A DNA stretch of 18,403 nucleotides, taken from NCBI GenBank assembly GCA_023433655.1, contig JAEYUE010000285.1, forward strand, positions 1-18,403, read 5' to 3'. Shown in pieces: positions 1 to 7,185 of this stretch. Numbering within the stretch: position 1 is the stretch's first letter; every line of letters starts with the position of its first letter. Under the pieces are notes generated by a model. That model did no database searches and was not told the origin of the DNA. It was given only the letters and a program-made list of their open reading frames with translations. The position numbers were made by a program, and so were the translations under genes. This stretch comes from Pseudomonadota bacterium. Lineage in GTDB: Bacteria > Pseudomonadota > Alphaproteobacteria > Caulobacterales > Caulobacteraceae.

Positions 1-1092
1 GAAGTCGACGATCTCGGGGAACTGGCTCTGCAGCAGGGGGATGAAGACCTCGTTCAGGGCCTCGCCCAGCACCGAGGGTTCGTCCGGCGGGCGGCCGGTG
101 AAGGTGGTCAGATAGATCGGGTCGCGGCGCATGGTGATGGCGCTGACCTGGAAGACCGGGAAGGTCTCGACCGAGTTGTAGTAGCCGGTGTGGTCGCCGT
201 AGGGGCCCTCGGGCGCGTGCTCGTCGAGCAGGACGTGGCCCTCCAGCACGATCTCGGCCTGGGCGGGCACCATCAGCGGCACGGTCTTGCACGGGACCAG
301 CTCGGCCTTGGCCCCGCGCAGCAGGCCGGCGAACTGGTATTCGCTGAGCGTGTCGGGCACCGGGGTGACCGCTGCGAGGATGGTGCCCGGATCGGCGCCG
401 AGAACGACGGCGCAGGGCAGGGGCTCGGTCGGCCGCGCCTTGCGGTGACGGGCGTAGTGCTGGGCCCCGCCGCGGTGGGCCAGCCAGCGCATGATGGCCC
501 GGTCCTTGCCGAGCACCTGCATGCGGTAGATGCCGAGGTTGAAGTCGTCCTCGCGGGCGTCGGACGGCCCCTTGGTGACCACCAGGCCCCAGGTGATCAG
601 CGGGGCAGGCTCGCCGGGCCAGCAGCCCTGCACCGGCAGCTTCGTCAGGTCGATGTCGTCGCCCTTCAGCACGACCTGCTGGACCGGCGCGGACTTCACC
701 ACCTTGGGCCGCATCGACATGACGGTCTGGGCCAGCGGCAGCATCTCCATGGCGTCGCCGAGCCCGCGCGGCGGGGTGGGATTGCGCAGGAAGGCGAGCA
801 GTTCGCCGACCTCGCGCAGTTCGGCGGCGGTGGTGCGGGTCTTCTTCTCCAGCGTCACGCCCATGGCGACGCGCTTCACCGTGCCGAACAGATTGGCGAG
901 GCAGGGGATGGGATTGATCGAGCCGTCGGGCATGACCGGCTTTTCGAACAGCACGGCCGGGCCGCCGTTTCGCAGCAGCCGCGTCTGGATCTCGGTCATC
1001 TCGAGATGGGTCGAGACGGGTTCGGTGACCCGGACGAGTTCGCCTTCGGCTTCGAGCAGGGCGATGAAATCGCGCAGGGATTTGTAGGCCAT
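1..1092 (-). CDS. ubiD: UbiD family decarboxylase (3-octaprenyl-4-hydroxybenzoate carboxy-lyase), C-terminus off the window
   Basis: Decarboxylates the polyprenylated 4-hydroxybenzoate intermediate of ubiquinone synthesis, using the prenylated FMN made by UbiX. The 364 residues present match E. coli UbiD closely over the segments I can recall. Residues 295-306 read EGPYGDHTGYYN, residues 332-350 contain TGRPPDEPSVLGEALNEVF, and the window cuts in FPEIVDF (358-364). The N-terminal part has the usual YKSLRDFI opening, and N185-L-G-I-Y-R190 is the typical cofactor/metal-binding stretch. E. coli UbiD is about 497 residues, so roughly 130 C-terminal residues lie beyond position 1. The start is the ATG at 1092; I see no clear Shine-Dalgarno sequence. 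The next gene on the same strand, the XRE regulator, ends 42 bp upstream, so co-transcription is possible. Membrane association is expected from the family, not visible in the sequence. Confidence 0.95.
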   Translation of the reverse strand, partial: MAYKSLRDFIALLEAEGELVRVTEPVSTHLEMTEIQTRLLRNGGPAVLFEKPVMPDGSINPIPCLANLFGTVKRVAMGVTLEKKTRTTAAELREVGELLAFLRNPTPPRGLGDAMEMLPLAQTVMSMRPKVVKSAPVQQVVLKGDDIDLTKLPVQGCWPGEPAPLITWGLVVTKGPSDAREDDFNLGIYRMQVLGKDRAIMRWLAHRGGAQHYARHRKARPTEPLPCAVVLGADPGTILAAVTPVPDTLSEYQFAGLLRGAKAELVPCKTVPLMVPAQAEIVLEGHVLLDEHAPEGPYGDHTGYYNSVETFPVFQVSAITMRRDPIYLTTFTGRPPDEPSVLGEALNEVFIPLLQSQFPEIVDF

Positions 1093-1134
1093 GCGGCGAG
1101 GCTTAGGCGGGGCCGCGCCGGCTGTCACCTGCGG

Positions 1135-1383
1135 TCAGTAGGCGCGTGTGTCCGAGACCAGCGCCCACAGCGGCAGGCGCAGGGCGGCGGTGACGGCCCC
1201 GAGGGCGGCGGAGTCGAGGTGGCCGCGCCCGGCCTCGGCGCGGCGCAGGTCCTCGGGCGAGGCGTGCGCCGCCTCGGCGAGGTCTTCCAGCGACAGGCCG
1301 CGGGCCTCGCGCCAGCGCCTCAGACGGACGCCGACCGCCGCGTCCTGCGGGTCGACGCCGGGAAAGCCGTGGACGGAGCCCAT
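1135..1383 (-). CDS. small XRE-family helix-turn-helix regulator
   Basis: An 82-residue protein that is almost entirely one helix-turn-helix domain. Residues 18-70 carry the pattern of the Cro/C1 (XRE) fold: VRLRRWREARGLSLEDLAEA, then ASPEDLRRAEAGRG, then a helix ending LRLPLWALV. It lacks any ligand-binding or dimerisation domain beyond this. The start ATG at 1383 is supported by AGGGAG about 7 bases upstream. It sits between ubiD and the aldo/keto reductase on the same strand, 35 bp downstream of the reductase stop, so it probably belongs to their transcript. Its target is unknown; an autoregulatory or local role is only a guess. Confidence 0.8.
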   Translation of the reverse strand: MGSVHGFPGVDPQDAAVGVRLRRWREARGLSLEDLAEAAHASPEDLRRAEAGRGHLDSAALGAVTAALRLPLWALVSDTRAY

Positions 1384-1418
1384 GGCGGTTCTCCCTGCGC
1401 GCGGTCAGCCGCCGCGCT

Positions 1419-2270
1419 TCAGGCCCATTCTTGATCCCATTGGAAGGCGGGATCAATCCAGTCGCCGAGGCGGCCGTCGGGGCGGGCGAGGGCGTGGATG
1501 CGGTCCATCTCCTCAGCCGACAGCTGGAAGTCGAAGATGTCGAAATTCTCGGCGGCCCGGGATTCCTTCGCCGTGCGCGGAATGGCGATGACGTCCTGCT
1601 GGATCAGCCAGCGCAGCGTGACCTGGCCGGGCGTCTTGCCGTGGGCGCGGGCGATGTCCTGCAGGGTCGCGTCGCCGGCGACCTTGCCCTGGGCCAGAGG
1701 CGACCAGGCGGTGATCGAGGAGCCGAGCTCGCGCGCCATAGCCTTGAGCGTCGAGAGCTCGAGGTAGGGGTGGTACTCGACCTGGTTGGTGACCAGCCGG
1801 GCCGGCGACAGCGACTGGGCCCGGCGGAACTCGGCCGAGGGGAAGTTGGACAGGCCGATGGCCCGGGTCAGGCCGCGCTCCTTCGCCTCGTTTAGCGCCC
1901 CGAGCGTCTCCTCGAACGACGGCTTCGGTTTCGGCCAGTGCAGCAGCAGCAGGTCGGGGGTGAAGCCGAGGCTGGCGGCGGACTCCTCCGCCTGCTTCAG
2001 CAGGTCGTCGCGATGGAAGTGGTCGACCCAGATCTTGGTGGTCAGCCAGACGTCCTCGCGGGCCACGTGGCCGGCCTCGAGCGCGTCGCGGATGCCGTCG
2101 CCGACCGCCTTCTCGTTGCGATAGATCCACGCCGTGTCGATGTGGCGGTAGCCGATGCGCAGGGCCTCGGCGACCATGCGGCGGGCGTCATCCGGCTCGA
2201 GCATCCAGGTGCCGAAGCCGAGCAGGGGGATGCGGTTTCCGTCGACGGTGAGGGCGGGCTGTTCGGTCAT
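1419..2270 (-). CDS. aldo/keto reductase (2,5-diketogluconate reductase-like)
   Basis: A 283-residue NADPH-dependent carbonyl reductase of the aldo/keto reductase superfamily, a cytosolic TIM barrel. The catalytic tetrad is complete and in the usual order: Asp45 and Tyr50 in HIDTAWIYRNE, Lys79 in LTTKIW, and His111 in LLLHWPKP. Other signatures are GFGTW (18-22), GLSNFP after residue 135, NQVEYHPYL, and the cofactor-binding IPRTAKESRAAEN segment near residue 230. The length and the IPLLGFGTWML opening fit the DkgA/DkgB group, but substrate preference cannot be read from the sequence. The ATG at 2270 has GGAG 7 bases upstream. It is followed on the same strand by the XRE gene after 35 bp. Confidence 0.93.
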   Translation of the reverse strand: MTEQPALTVDGNRIPLLGFGTWMLEPDDARRMVAEALRIGYRHIDTAWIYRNEKAVGDGIRDALEAGHVAREDVWLTTKIWVDHFHRDDLLKQAEESAASLGFTPDLLLLHWPKPKPSFEETLGALNEAKERGLTRAIGLSNFPSAEFRRAQSLSPARLVTNQVEYHPYLELSTLKAMARELGSSITAWSPLAQGKVAGDATLQDIARAHGKTPGQVTLRWLIQQDVIAIPRTAKESRAAENFDIFDFQLSAEEMDRIHALARPDGRLGDWIDPAFQWDQEWA

Positions 2271-2319
2271 GGCGGGCTCCGGAAGGCGGCCCCCACACCT
2301 AGGGGCGAGCGCCCGCCGA

Positions 2320-2832
2320 TCAACGCCGGCGATAGGTGAAATCGTAGCCGGGGGCCCAGGTCGCGCCGCCGTCGGTCGAGGTTTCGCCGCGCTGACGTAC
2401 TGATCCGTCCGGCTCCGGCGACACGGTCATCCGCTGGACCGAACCGGGCCGGCCGGGGGCCTCGAGCACCATGGCGCCGTCGCTAAGGCCGCCCTCGAAG
2501 ACCGTCACCGCCCCGCCGCTGTCCATGTAGAACTGCCGCCAGACGCCGCCGCGGCGGGCGTCGAAGGTGCTGAAGCTGACGCCATGATAGGTCGTCGGGG
2601 CGCCGCCCGGGCCGATGGTCTGGCGGTAGTCCTCCTCGATGGCGCAGCCGCCGGCGGTGGAGGAGATGACGCTGCGGGCGACGACGATGTCCGAGCCGGT
2701 GGCGCGGACGTCCCAGTCACCGACCCAGAAGTTGAAGGCGCTGTGGTCGGCGTCGGCGCAGTCGACGGGCGGCGGCGGCGGCGCGGCGGGCGCGGTCTGG
2801 AGCAGCGCCGCGAACAGCATGGCCTGGATCAT
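2320..2832 (-). CDS. secreted DUF1579-like protein
   Basis: A 170-residue protein of unknown function. The start MIQAMLFAALLQTAPAAPPPPP looks like a short export signal followed by a proline linker; the mature part begins around residue 23. FNFWVGDWDVRATGS (33-47) resembles the 'F..W.GDW.v' opening of DUF1579 and related lipocalin-like proteins. The rest is rich in alternating beta-strand patterns (YHGVSFSTFD, GVWRQFYMDSGG). Cys25 and Cys63 could form a disulfide in the periplasm. The ATG at 2832 has GGAGG 8 bases upstream. It lies 49 bp upstream of the aldo/keto reductase on the same strand. No enzymatic residues are recognisable. Confidence 0.75.
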   Translation of the reverse strand: MIQAMLFAALLQTAPAAPPPPPVDCADADHSAFNFWVGDWDVRATGSDIVVARSVISSTAGGCAIEEDYRQTIGPGGAPTTYHGVSFSTFDARRGGVWRQFYMDSGGAVTVFEGGLSDGAMVLEAPGRPGSVQRMTVSPEPDGSVRQRGETSTDGGATWAPGYDFTYRRR

Positions 2833-2882
2833 CTGTTGTCCTCCCAGGGGGAGGAAGCGCCAGGGCGGCGCGGAGGGTCAAC

Positions 2883-3755
2883 TTAACGTGCGGTAATGCC
2901 GTCGGTCAGCCAGTCGAACATCTCGTCCCACAGCGGCTCCATACCCCGGCGGAAGGCCCCCTCGTGACCGATGCGGCGGACGCCGTAGTCGGCCGGCGCG
3001 CGCACCACGAACTCGCGCGGCGCGTTGGAATAGATCCACAGCAGGTCCCGGGAGGCAGCCGGGGTGGCGATCGGGTCGTCGGTGAAGATCCATGAGCGGA
3101 TCGGGGCCGTCACCGCCCCGAAATGATGCGGCTGCAGCCGGTCGGCCAGCTCGTCCCGGAAATAGCCCGGCTTCAGGCACCAGCGTCGCCATGTCTCCCA
3201 GACGCCGCGCGGCAGGTCGGTTCCCGCCCACAGTCCTCCGCCCCGGATGTAGCCGCGCCGGGCCAGGCTCCACGGGCCGTAGCCGAACCAGAAGAACAGC
3301 TCGAGCGGATTGTAGGACCGGTGGTGCCGGCCCCAGTAACCGCTGCCGACCGAGACGAAGGCGTGGCGAACGATGCGCTCGTGGTTGGGCATGAAGCCGA
3401 GAAAATGGCCCCCGACGCTGTGTCCCACATGCACCACCGGCAGGTCGGGCGCGGCCTCGATCAGGGCGTCGAGCGCGGCGGGCATGTCGAGGCGACCCCA
3501 GTCGGGATAATCCATCTGCATCGTCGCCAGGTTGTCGGGGCGCGAGCCCGCGATGCCGCGGAAGTCATAGGTCAGCACCGCCGCGCCCTTGCCGGCGAGG
3601 CGCCGGGCGAAGCGGTCGTAGAAGCCCTTGGGAAAGCCCGTGCCGGAGCTGACCAGCACCGCGACGGTCGGCCGTTCGGTCGAGGCCAGCCGCATCGAGA
3701 GCGGGTAGCCGTCGGGGGCGGGGACGGTGAGGTCGCGGATAACGGGATCGGTCAT
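2883..3755 (-). CDS. alpha/beta hydrolase (serine hydrolase), cytosolic
   Basis: A 290-residue alpha/beta-hydrolase-fold protein with no signal peptide. The nucleophile elbow is GHSVGG, with Ser113. An acidic residue in IFTDDPIA and His in IGHEGAFR near the C-terminus complete a plausible triad. The segment YDFRGIAGSRP after strand 4 and the YNPLELFFWFGYGPW insertion are typical of an uncharacterised group of bacterial hydrolases close to COG4757. The substrate is unknown. The ATG at 3755 was chosen; an in-frame TTG at 3779 would add eight residues (MRITTDPS) but is less likely. Neither has a good ribosome binding site. The gene lies 50 bp upstream of the DUF1579-like gene and is divergent from the DUF3297 gene. 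Confidence 0.85.
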   Translation of the reverse strand: MTDPVIRDLTVPAPDGYPLSMRLASTERPTVAVLVSSGTGFPKGFYDRFARRLAGKGAAVLTYDFRGIAGSRPDNLATMQMDYPDWGRLDMPAALDALIEAAPDLPVVHVGHSVGGHFLGFMPNHERIVRHAFVSVGSGYWGRHHRSYNPLELFFWFGYGPWSLARRGYIRGGGLWAGTDLPRGVWETWRRWCLKPGYFRDELADRLQPHHFGAVTAPIRSWIFTDDPIATPAASRDLLWIYSNAPREFVVRAPADYGVRRIGHEGAFRRGMEPLWDEMFDWLTDGITAR

Positions 3756-3875
3756 CGAAGGGTCCGTAGTTATTCGCAACGCACCTAGCGCGATGACGCG
3801 ACGTCAGGTCAAGCCTTGGAGGGCGCGGTCCGGTCGGCTAAAGGCGGCGGCTGATTTCGCCTGCGAGACCCCGCC

Positions 3876-4115
3876 ATGACCGACGTCCTCCCCGACCGCC
3901 TCTGCGTCGACCCCGACAGCCCGTTCCACGACGCCGACCTGCTGGCCAAGGGGATCGGCGTGCGCTTCAAGGGCGAAGAGAAGACCAACGTCGAGGAATA
4001 CTGCGTCTCGGAAGGCTGGGTGCGGCTGGCGGTGGGCAACCGCGTCGACCGCCGCGGCAAGGCCCTGACCGTCAAGCTGCAGGGGCCGGTGGAACCCTAC
4101 ATCAAGGGCGAGTAG
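3876..4115 (+). CDS. DUF3297 family protein
   Basis: A 79-residue conserved protein recognised from the core GIGVRFKGEEKTN (26-38), VEEYCVSEGWVRLAVG (39-54) and the RRGKALTVKLQG stretch, which are typical of DUF3297. No function is established for the family. It is hydrophilic with no signal or membrane segment, so it is presumably cytosolic. The ATG at 3876 is the natural start because family members begin in the same way ahead of 'DRL.V.P.SP'; no strong Shine-Dalgarno sequence precedes it. The 120-bp region upstream separates it from the divergent hydrolase and must hold promoters for both. It ends 2 bp from the convergent lipoprotein gene. Confidence 0.88.
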   Translation: MTDVLPDRLCVDPDSPFHDADLLAKGIGVRFKGEEKTNVEEYCVSEGWVRLAVGNRVDRRGKALTVKLQGPVEPYIKGE

Positions 4116-4117
4116 CG

Positions 4118-4882
4118 CTAGCCGACCTTGCGGAATTCGACCTGCTCGGCGGCGCTGTCGAGGATGAGCGCCCCGTCCCGGAGGATGGTGGCGCGGGTCA
4201 CCCTGTCCATGAAGTCGCCGAAGCGGTCTTCGAACGGACTGGTCACGCGCTCGCAGATCGGGGCCCTCGCCGGGGTGACCTCCATCAGCGGCCCGTCCTG
4301 GCGGTAGCGCCAGCCGGAGAAGACGCACTCATTAGCGTCGATGCGGCCGTCCGCAATGGTGATCTCGATGGGCGGCTGACCCGCGGGCGGCGCGGCGCCG
4401 TGGAAGAAGCGCAGCCGCCAGCGGCCCGTTATGTCGACCCTCGGGAGAGGCGGGGACGTTTCGAACGTCAGGCTGGCGTCCGGCCCGGTCAGGCGCAGCG
4501 TATCGTCATGCCGCTCGGCCGCCGTGACCGCCGACAGGGCGCCGCTGAATTCCGTTTCCCAGTCGGTCAGGCCCCGGGCGCACATGGCGCCGGGGTTGGC
4601 CCCCGTGACCACGAGGCGGCCGCCGTCCCATTCGTACCGCCGCCAGAATGGCACGCACTGCGACTGCGCCCGCAGGGTGAAGTCGCCGATCGTCAGGGTG
4701 ATCGGGTGATGCCCGGCGCCGTCCGGGGGCGGGGCGGCGCGGCCGTTCATCTCCGTCAGGCGCCACTCGCCGCGCATGTCGACCGGCCCCGGAGCCGCGG
4801 CCGGCGAGGGCGGCGGCGCCTCGACGGCCGGCGGCGCCGGGCTGCAGGCGGCGAGGCACAGGGCGAGAACCAGAAGGCGCAT
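4118..4882 (-). CDS. lipoprotein with two tandem META/HslJ-like domains
   Basis: A 254-residue predicted lipoprotein. MRLLVLALCLAAC carries a lipobox (LAAC, acylated Cys13), followed by a Pro/Ala linker to residue 34. Two copies of one domain follow. Copy 1 (about 35-141) begins VDMRGEWRLTEMNG and holds Cys76 and Cys101. Copy 2 (about 149-251) begins VDITGRWRLRFFHG and holds Cys186 and Cys210. Start motif, PITLTIGDF versus PIEITIADG, and near-equal Cys spacing (25 and 24) align the copies. The pattern suits the META/HslJ fold, which in other bacteria is linked to the cell envelope and to novobiocin or heat resistance; that link is by analogy. The ATG at 4882 is set by the lipoprotein signal. 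It is divergent from the M28 peptidase. Confidence 0.8.
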   Translation of the reverse strand: MRLLVLALCLAACSPAPPAVEAPPPSPAAAPGPVDMRGEWRLTEMNGRAAPPPDGAGHHPITLTIGDFTLRAQSQCVPFWRRYEWDGGRLVVTGANPGAMCARGLTDWETEFSGALSAVTAAERHDDTLRLTGPDASLTFETSPPLPRVDITGRWRLRFFHGAAPPAGQPPIEITIADGRIDANECVFSGWRYRQDGPLMEVTPARAPICERVTSPFEDRFGDFMDRVTRATILRDGALILDSAAEQVEFRKVG

Positions 4883-5041
4883 GCCGACACAGCGAACGAA
4901 CGGGACGGCGGTTTCGTGACGGCCGGAGATCGGCGGCGACAGGCCGCCTTGTCGGACTGCTGACAAAACTCGGGGCAACGCCGCTTCTCCCTCCGGCGCC
5001 TCCGGTCTAGGTTCTGGCCTCCTTGAGTCCTGGAGCCGCCG

Positions 5042-6466
5042 ATGTCCCTGTCCGCCCGCCTTCTCGCCGCCAGCACGTTGGCGCTCAGTCTCGCCGCCGC
5101 GCCGGCGCTGGCCCAGGACGCCCGCACCGTCCGCGAGGCCGAACAGCTGCGCGACCGGGCGCTGCGGGACAATGTGGCCTACGAGCTGGTCGAGGAACTG
5201 ACCACGCGCTTCGGACCGCGGCTGGCCGGCTCGGCGTCGGAACAGGCCTCGGCCCGCTGGGGCGCGGACAGGTTCCGCGCCATGGGCTTCGACAATGTGG
5301 CGATCGAGGAATTCCCGCTGGCCCTGTGGACGCGCGGCGAGGCCCGGGTGGAGATCCTGTCGCCCTTCCCGCAGCCGCTGCAGGTCGTGGCGCTGGGCGG
5401 CTCCATGGCCACGCCGGCCGACGGGATCGAGGGCGAGGCCGCGATCTTCGAGACCTACCAGCAGCTGCTGGACCAGCCTGAGGGCTCGCTGACCGGCAAG
5501 ATCGCCGTGGTGCTGCAGGACACGGTGCAGGCCCAGGACGGCCGCGGCTACGGCGCCACCTCGCCGATCCGTGGCAACGGGCCGTTCGAGGCGGCGAAGC
5601 GCGGGGCGGTCGGCTATGTGCTGCGCTCGCTGGGCACCCACGACCACCGCTTCGCCCACACCGGGGCGACGCGGGTGGGCGAGGGGACCGTGCCGTCCTT
5701 TGCGATGAGCCCGCCCGACGCCGACCAGCTGCGCCGCATGGTGGCGATGAGCGACCAGCCGGTGCGCATGCGCCTGTTCTCGACCGCCGGCTTCACCGCC
5801 GACAGCCACAGCCAGAACGTCATCGGCGAGGTCCGGGGATCGGGCGCCGCCGACGAGGTCATCGTCATCGGCGGCCACCTGGACAGCTGGGATCTGGGCA
5901 CCGGGGCGATCGACGACGGCGCCGGGGTGGCGATCACCGCCGCCGCTCTGAAGCTGATCGAGGACATGCCGCGCAGGCCGCGCCGGACCATCCGCGTCGT
6001 CTGGTGGGGCTCGGAGGAGGTCAGCCAGCCGCCGCCGGCGCAGGGCCTGGCCGGGGCGCGCTTCTATGCCTCGAGCCGCAGCGGCGAGATGGCCGATCAC
6101 GTGGCGGTCAGCGAAAGCGACTTCGGAGCCGGGCCGATCTACAGCCTGAACCTGCCGGCCGGGGCGGCGGACACCGACTTCCGGCGCGCGGCGCAGGCGG
6201 TGCTGACGCCGCTGGGCGTGCTGTTCGACCCGGCCCCGGCGACCGGCGGCGGCCCCGACACCGGGCCCACGGTGGCGGCGGGCGTGCCGGCCTTCCGGCT
6301 GAACCAGGACGGCACCGACTATTTCGACACCCATCACACGGTCGACGACGTGCTGGACCGGATCGATCCGGAGGCGATGGACCAGAACGTCGCCGCGTGG
6401 GCCGCCTTCCTGTGGCTGCTGGCCAATTCCGATGTCGACTTCCGGGCGTTACGTCCGGCGCAGTAG
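5042..6466 (+). CDS. secreted M28-family metallopeptidase with PA-like insertion (carboxypeptidase Q-like)
   Basis: A 474-residue exported di-zinc peptidase. The signal peptide is MSLSARLLAASTLALSLAAA with likely cleavage after ALA/AQ near residue 24-25. Residues about 105-250 form the insertion of the protease-associated type (TGKIAVVLQD, GAVGYVLRSLGT). The M28 metal site is complete: His279 and Asp281 in GGHLDSWDLGTG, bridging Asp291 in IDDGAGV, the Glu325-Glu326 pair in WWGSEEV, Asp360 in SESDFG, and His431 in FDTHHTVDD. The layout matches plasma glutamate carboxypeptidase/carboxypeptidase Q-like enzymes, which trim short peptides. It therefore probably degrades peptides in the periplasm or medium. 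The ATG at 5042 has TGGAG about 6 bases upstream. tRNA-Leu begins 13 bp after its stop. Confidence 0.93.
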   Translation: MSLSARLLAASTLALSLAAAPALAQDARTVREAEQLRDRALRDNVAYELVEELTTRFGPRLAGSASEQASARWGADRFRAMGFDNVAIEEFPLALWTRGEARVEILSPFPQPLQVVALGGSMATPADGIEGEAAIFETYQQLLDQPEGSLTGKIAVVLQDTVQAQDGRGYGATSPIRGNGPFEAAKRGAVGYVLRSLGTHDHRFAHTGATRVGEGTVPSFAMSPPDADQLRRMVAMSDQPVRMRLFSTAGFTADSHSQNVIGEVRGSGAADEVIVIGGHLDSWDLGTGAIDDGAGVAITAAALKLIEDMPRRPRRTIRVVWWGSEEVSQPPPAQGLAGARFYASSRSGEMADHVAVSESDFGAGPIYSLNLPAGAADTDFRRAAQAVLTPLGVLFDPAPATGGGPDTGPTVAAGVPAFRLNQDGTDYFDTHHTVDDVLDRIDPEAMDQNVAAWAAFLWLLANSDVDFRALRPAQ

Positions 6467-6479
6467 ACGACGGCCGCCC

Positions 6480-6564
6480 GCGAGCGTGGCGAAACTGGTA
6501 GACGCAAGGGACTTAAAATCCCTCGACTTCGGTCATGCGGGTTCGATCCCCGCCGCTCGCACCA
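6480..6564 (+). tRNA. tRNA-Leu, anticodon UAA
   Basis: An 85-nt tRNA. The acceptor stem GCGAGCG (6480-6486) pairs with CGCTCGC (6554-6560), followed by A and an encoded CCA. The anticodon arm is AGGGA-CTTAAAA-TCCCT, giving anticodon TAA, which reads UUA and UUG. The extended variable arm (TCGACTTCGGTCAT) is the class II feature expected for Leu. The T arm is GCGGG-TTCGATC-CCCGC and the D arm carries CTGGTAGAC. The gene starts 13 bp after the peptidase stop and ends 48 bp before the glycosylase ATG. Confidence 0.97.
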
Positions 6565-6612
6565 CGGCCGGACGAAGGCGAACCGGGACCGGCGCTGCGG
6601 CGTTGGCGTGAG

Positions 6613-7185
6613 ATGACGCACGACCTGTTCGACGAGCCGGCCGAGACGATGGCCCGGGCCCTGATCGGGGCCGAGCTGGAGGTCGACGGGGTCGGCGGGG
6701 TGATCGTCGAGACCGAGGCTTACGACGTGTTCGACCCCGCCTCGCACAGCTTCGTCGGGCCGACCGGGCGCAACGCCCCGATGTTCGGGCCGACCGGGCG
6801 GGCCTACGTCTATCGCATCTACGGCCTGCACTGGTGTTTCAACGTGGTGTGCGACGCGGGCCAGCCGGGCAGCGCCGTGCTGGTGCGGGCGCTGGAGCCG
6901 CGCACCGGCCTCGACCTGATGCGCGAACGGCGCGGCGTGGCCGCCATTGAGGGGTTGTGCTCCGGCCCGGCCAAGCTGTGCGAGGCGCTGGGCATCGACG
7001 GGAGCCTGAACGGGCGGCCTCTGGGAGAGCCGCCGTTCGCGCTGCGGCTTCACGTGCAGCGGCCGGAGCTGGAGCAGGGCGCGCGCATCGGCGTCAGCAA
7101 GGGGGCGGAGACGCCGTGGCGGTTCGGGCTGAAGGGCTCCCGCTTCCTGAGCCGGCCGTTCCGGGCCCCGGCGATGTCGTCATGA
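6613..7185 (+). CDS. 3-methyladenine DNA glycosylase, AAG/Mpg family
   Basis: A 190-residue monofunctional glycosylase that removes alkylated purines such as 3-methyladenine and leaves an abasic site. Compared with human AAG, the active-site segment VIVETEAY (30-37) supplies catalytic Glu35 and Tyr37. His45 in the SHSF segment and AYVYRIYGLHWCFNVV (64-79), with its DNA-intercalating Tyr region, also match. VLVRALEP and the CSGPAKLCEALGI segment are typical of bacterial members, which are about this length. The frame is open back into the tRNA, but the ATG at 6613 is the first that can serve as start and matches family N-termini; its Shine-Dalgarno is poor. It overlaps the ligase gene by ATGA. 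It heads a three-gene repair operon with ligase and alkB. Confidence 0.94.
   Translation: MTHDLFDEPAETMARALIGAELEVDGVGGVIVETEAYDVFDPASHSFVGPTGRNAPMFGPTGRAYVYRIYGLHWCFNVVCDAGQPGSAVLVRALEPRTGLDLMRERRGVAAIEGLCSGPAKLCEALGIDGSLNGRPLGEPPFALRLHVQRPELEQGARIGVSKGAETPWRFGLKGSRFLSRPFRAPAMSS

Noticed and set aside
190..1434. Long plus-strand reading frame of 414 codons
   Set aside because: Antisense to ubiD, which has clear family motifs. The product is a Gly/Arg/His/Gln-rich sequence typical of the opposite strand of GC-rich genes.
5023..5481. Alternative plus-strand frame of 152 codons inside the peptidase gene
   Set aside because: Arg/Gly/Pro-rich out-of-frame shadow of the signal peptide and PA-like region.
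4118..6337. Very long minus-strand frame of 739 codons
   Set aside because: Only the last 254 codons (from 4882) are a real gene. The upstream part is antisense to the M28 peptidase and has no motif.
6480..6564. tRNA-Leu as an attachment site for an integrated element
   Set aside because: No integrase, no repeated tRNA 3' end elsewhere in the window, and the genes on both sides look like ordinary chromosome.
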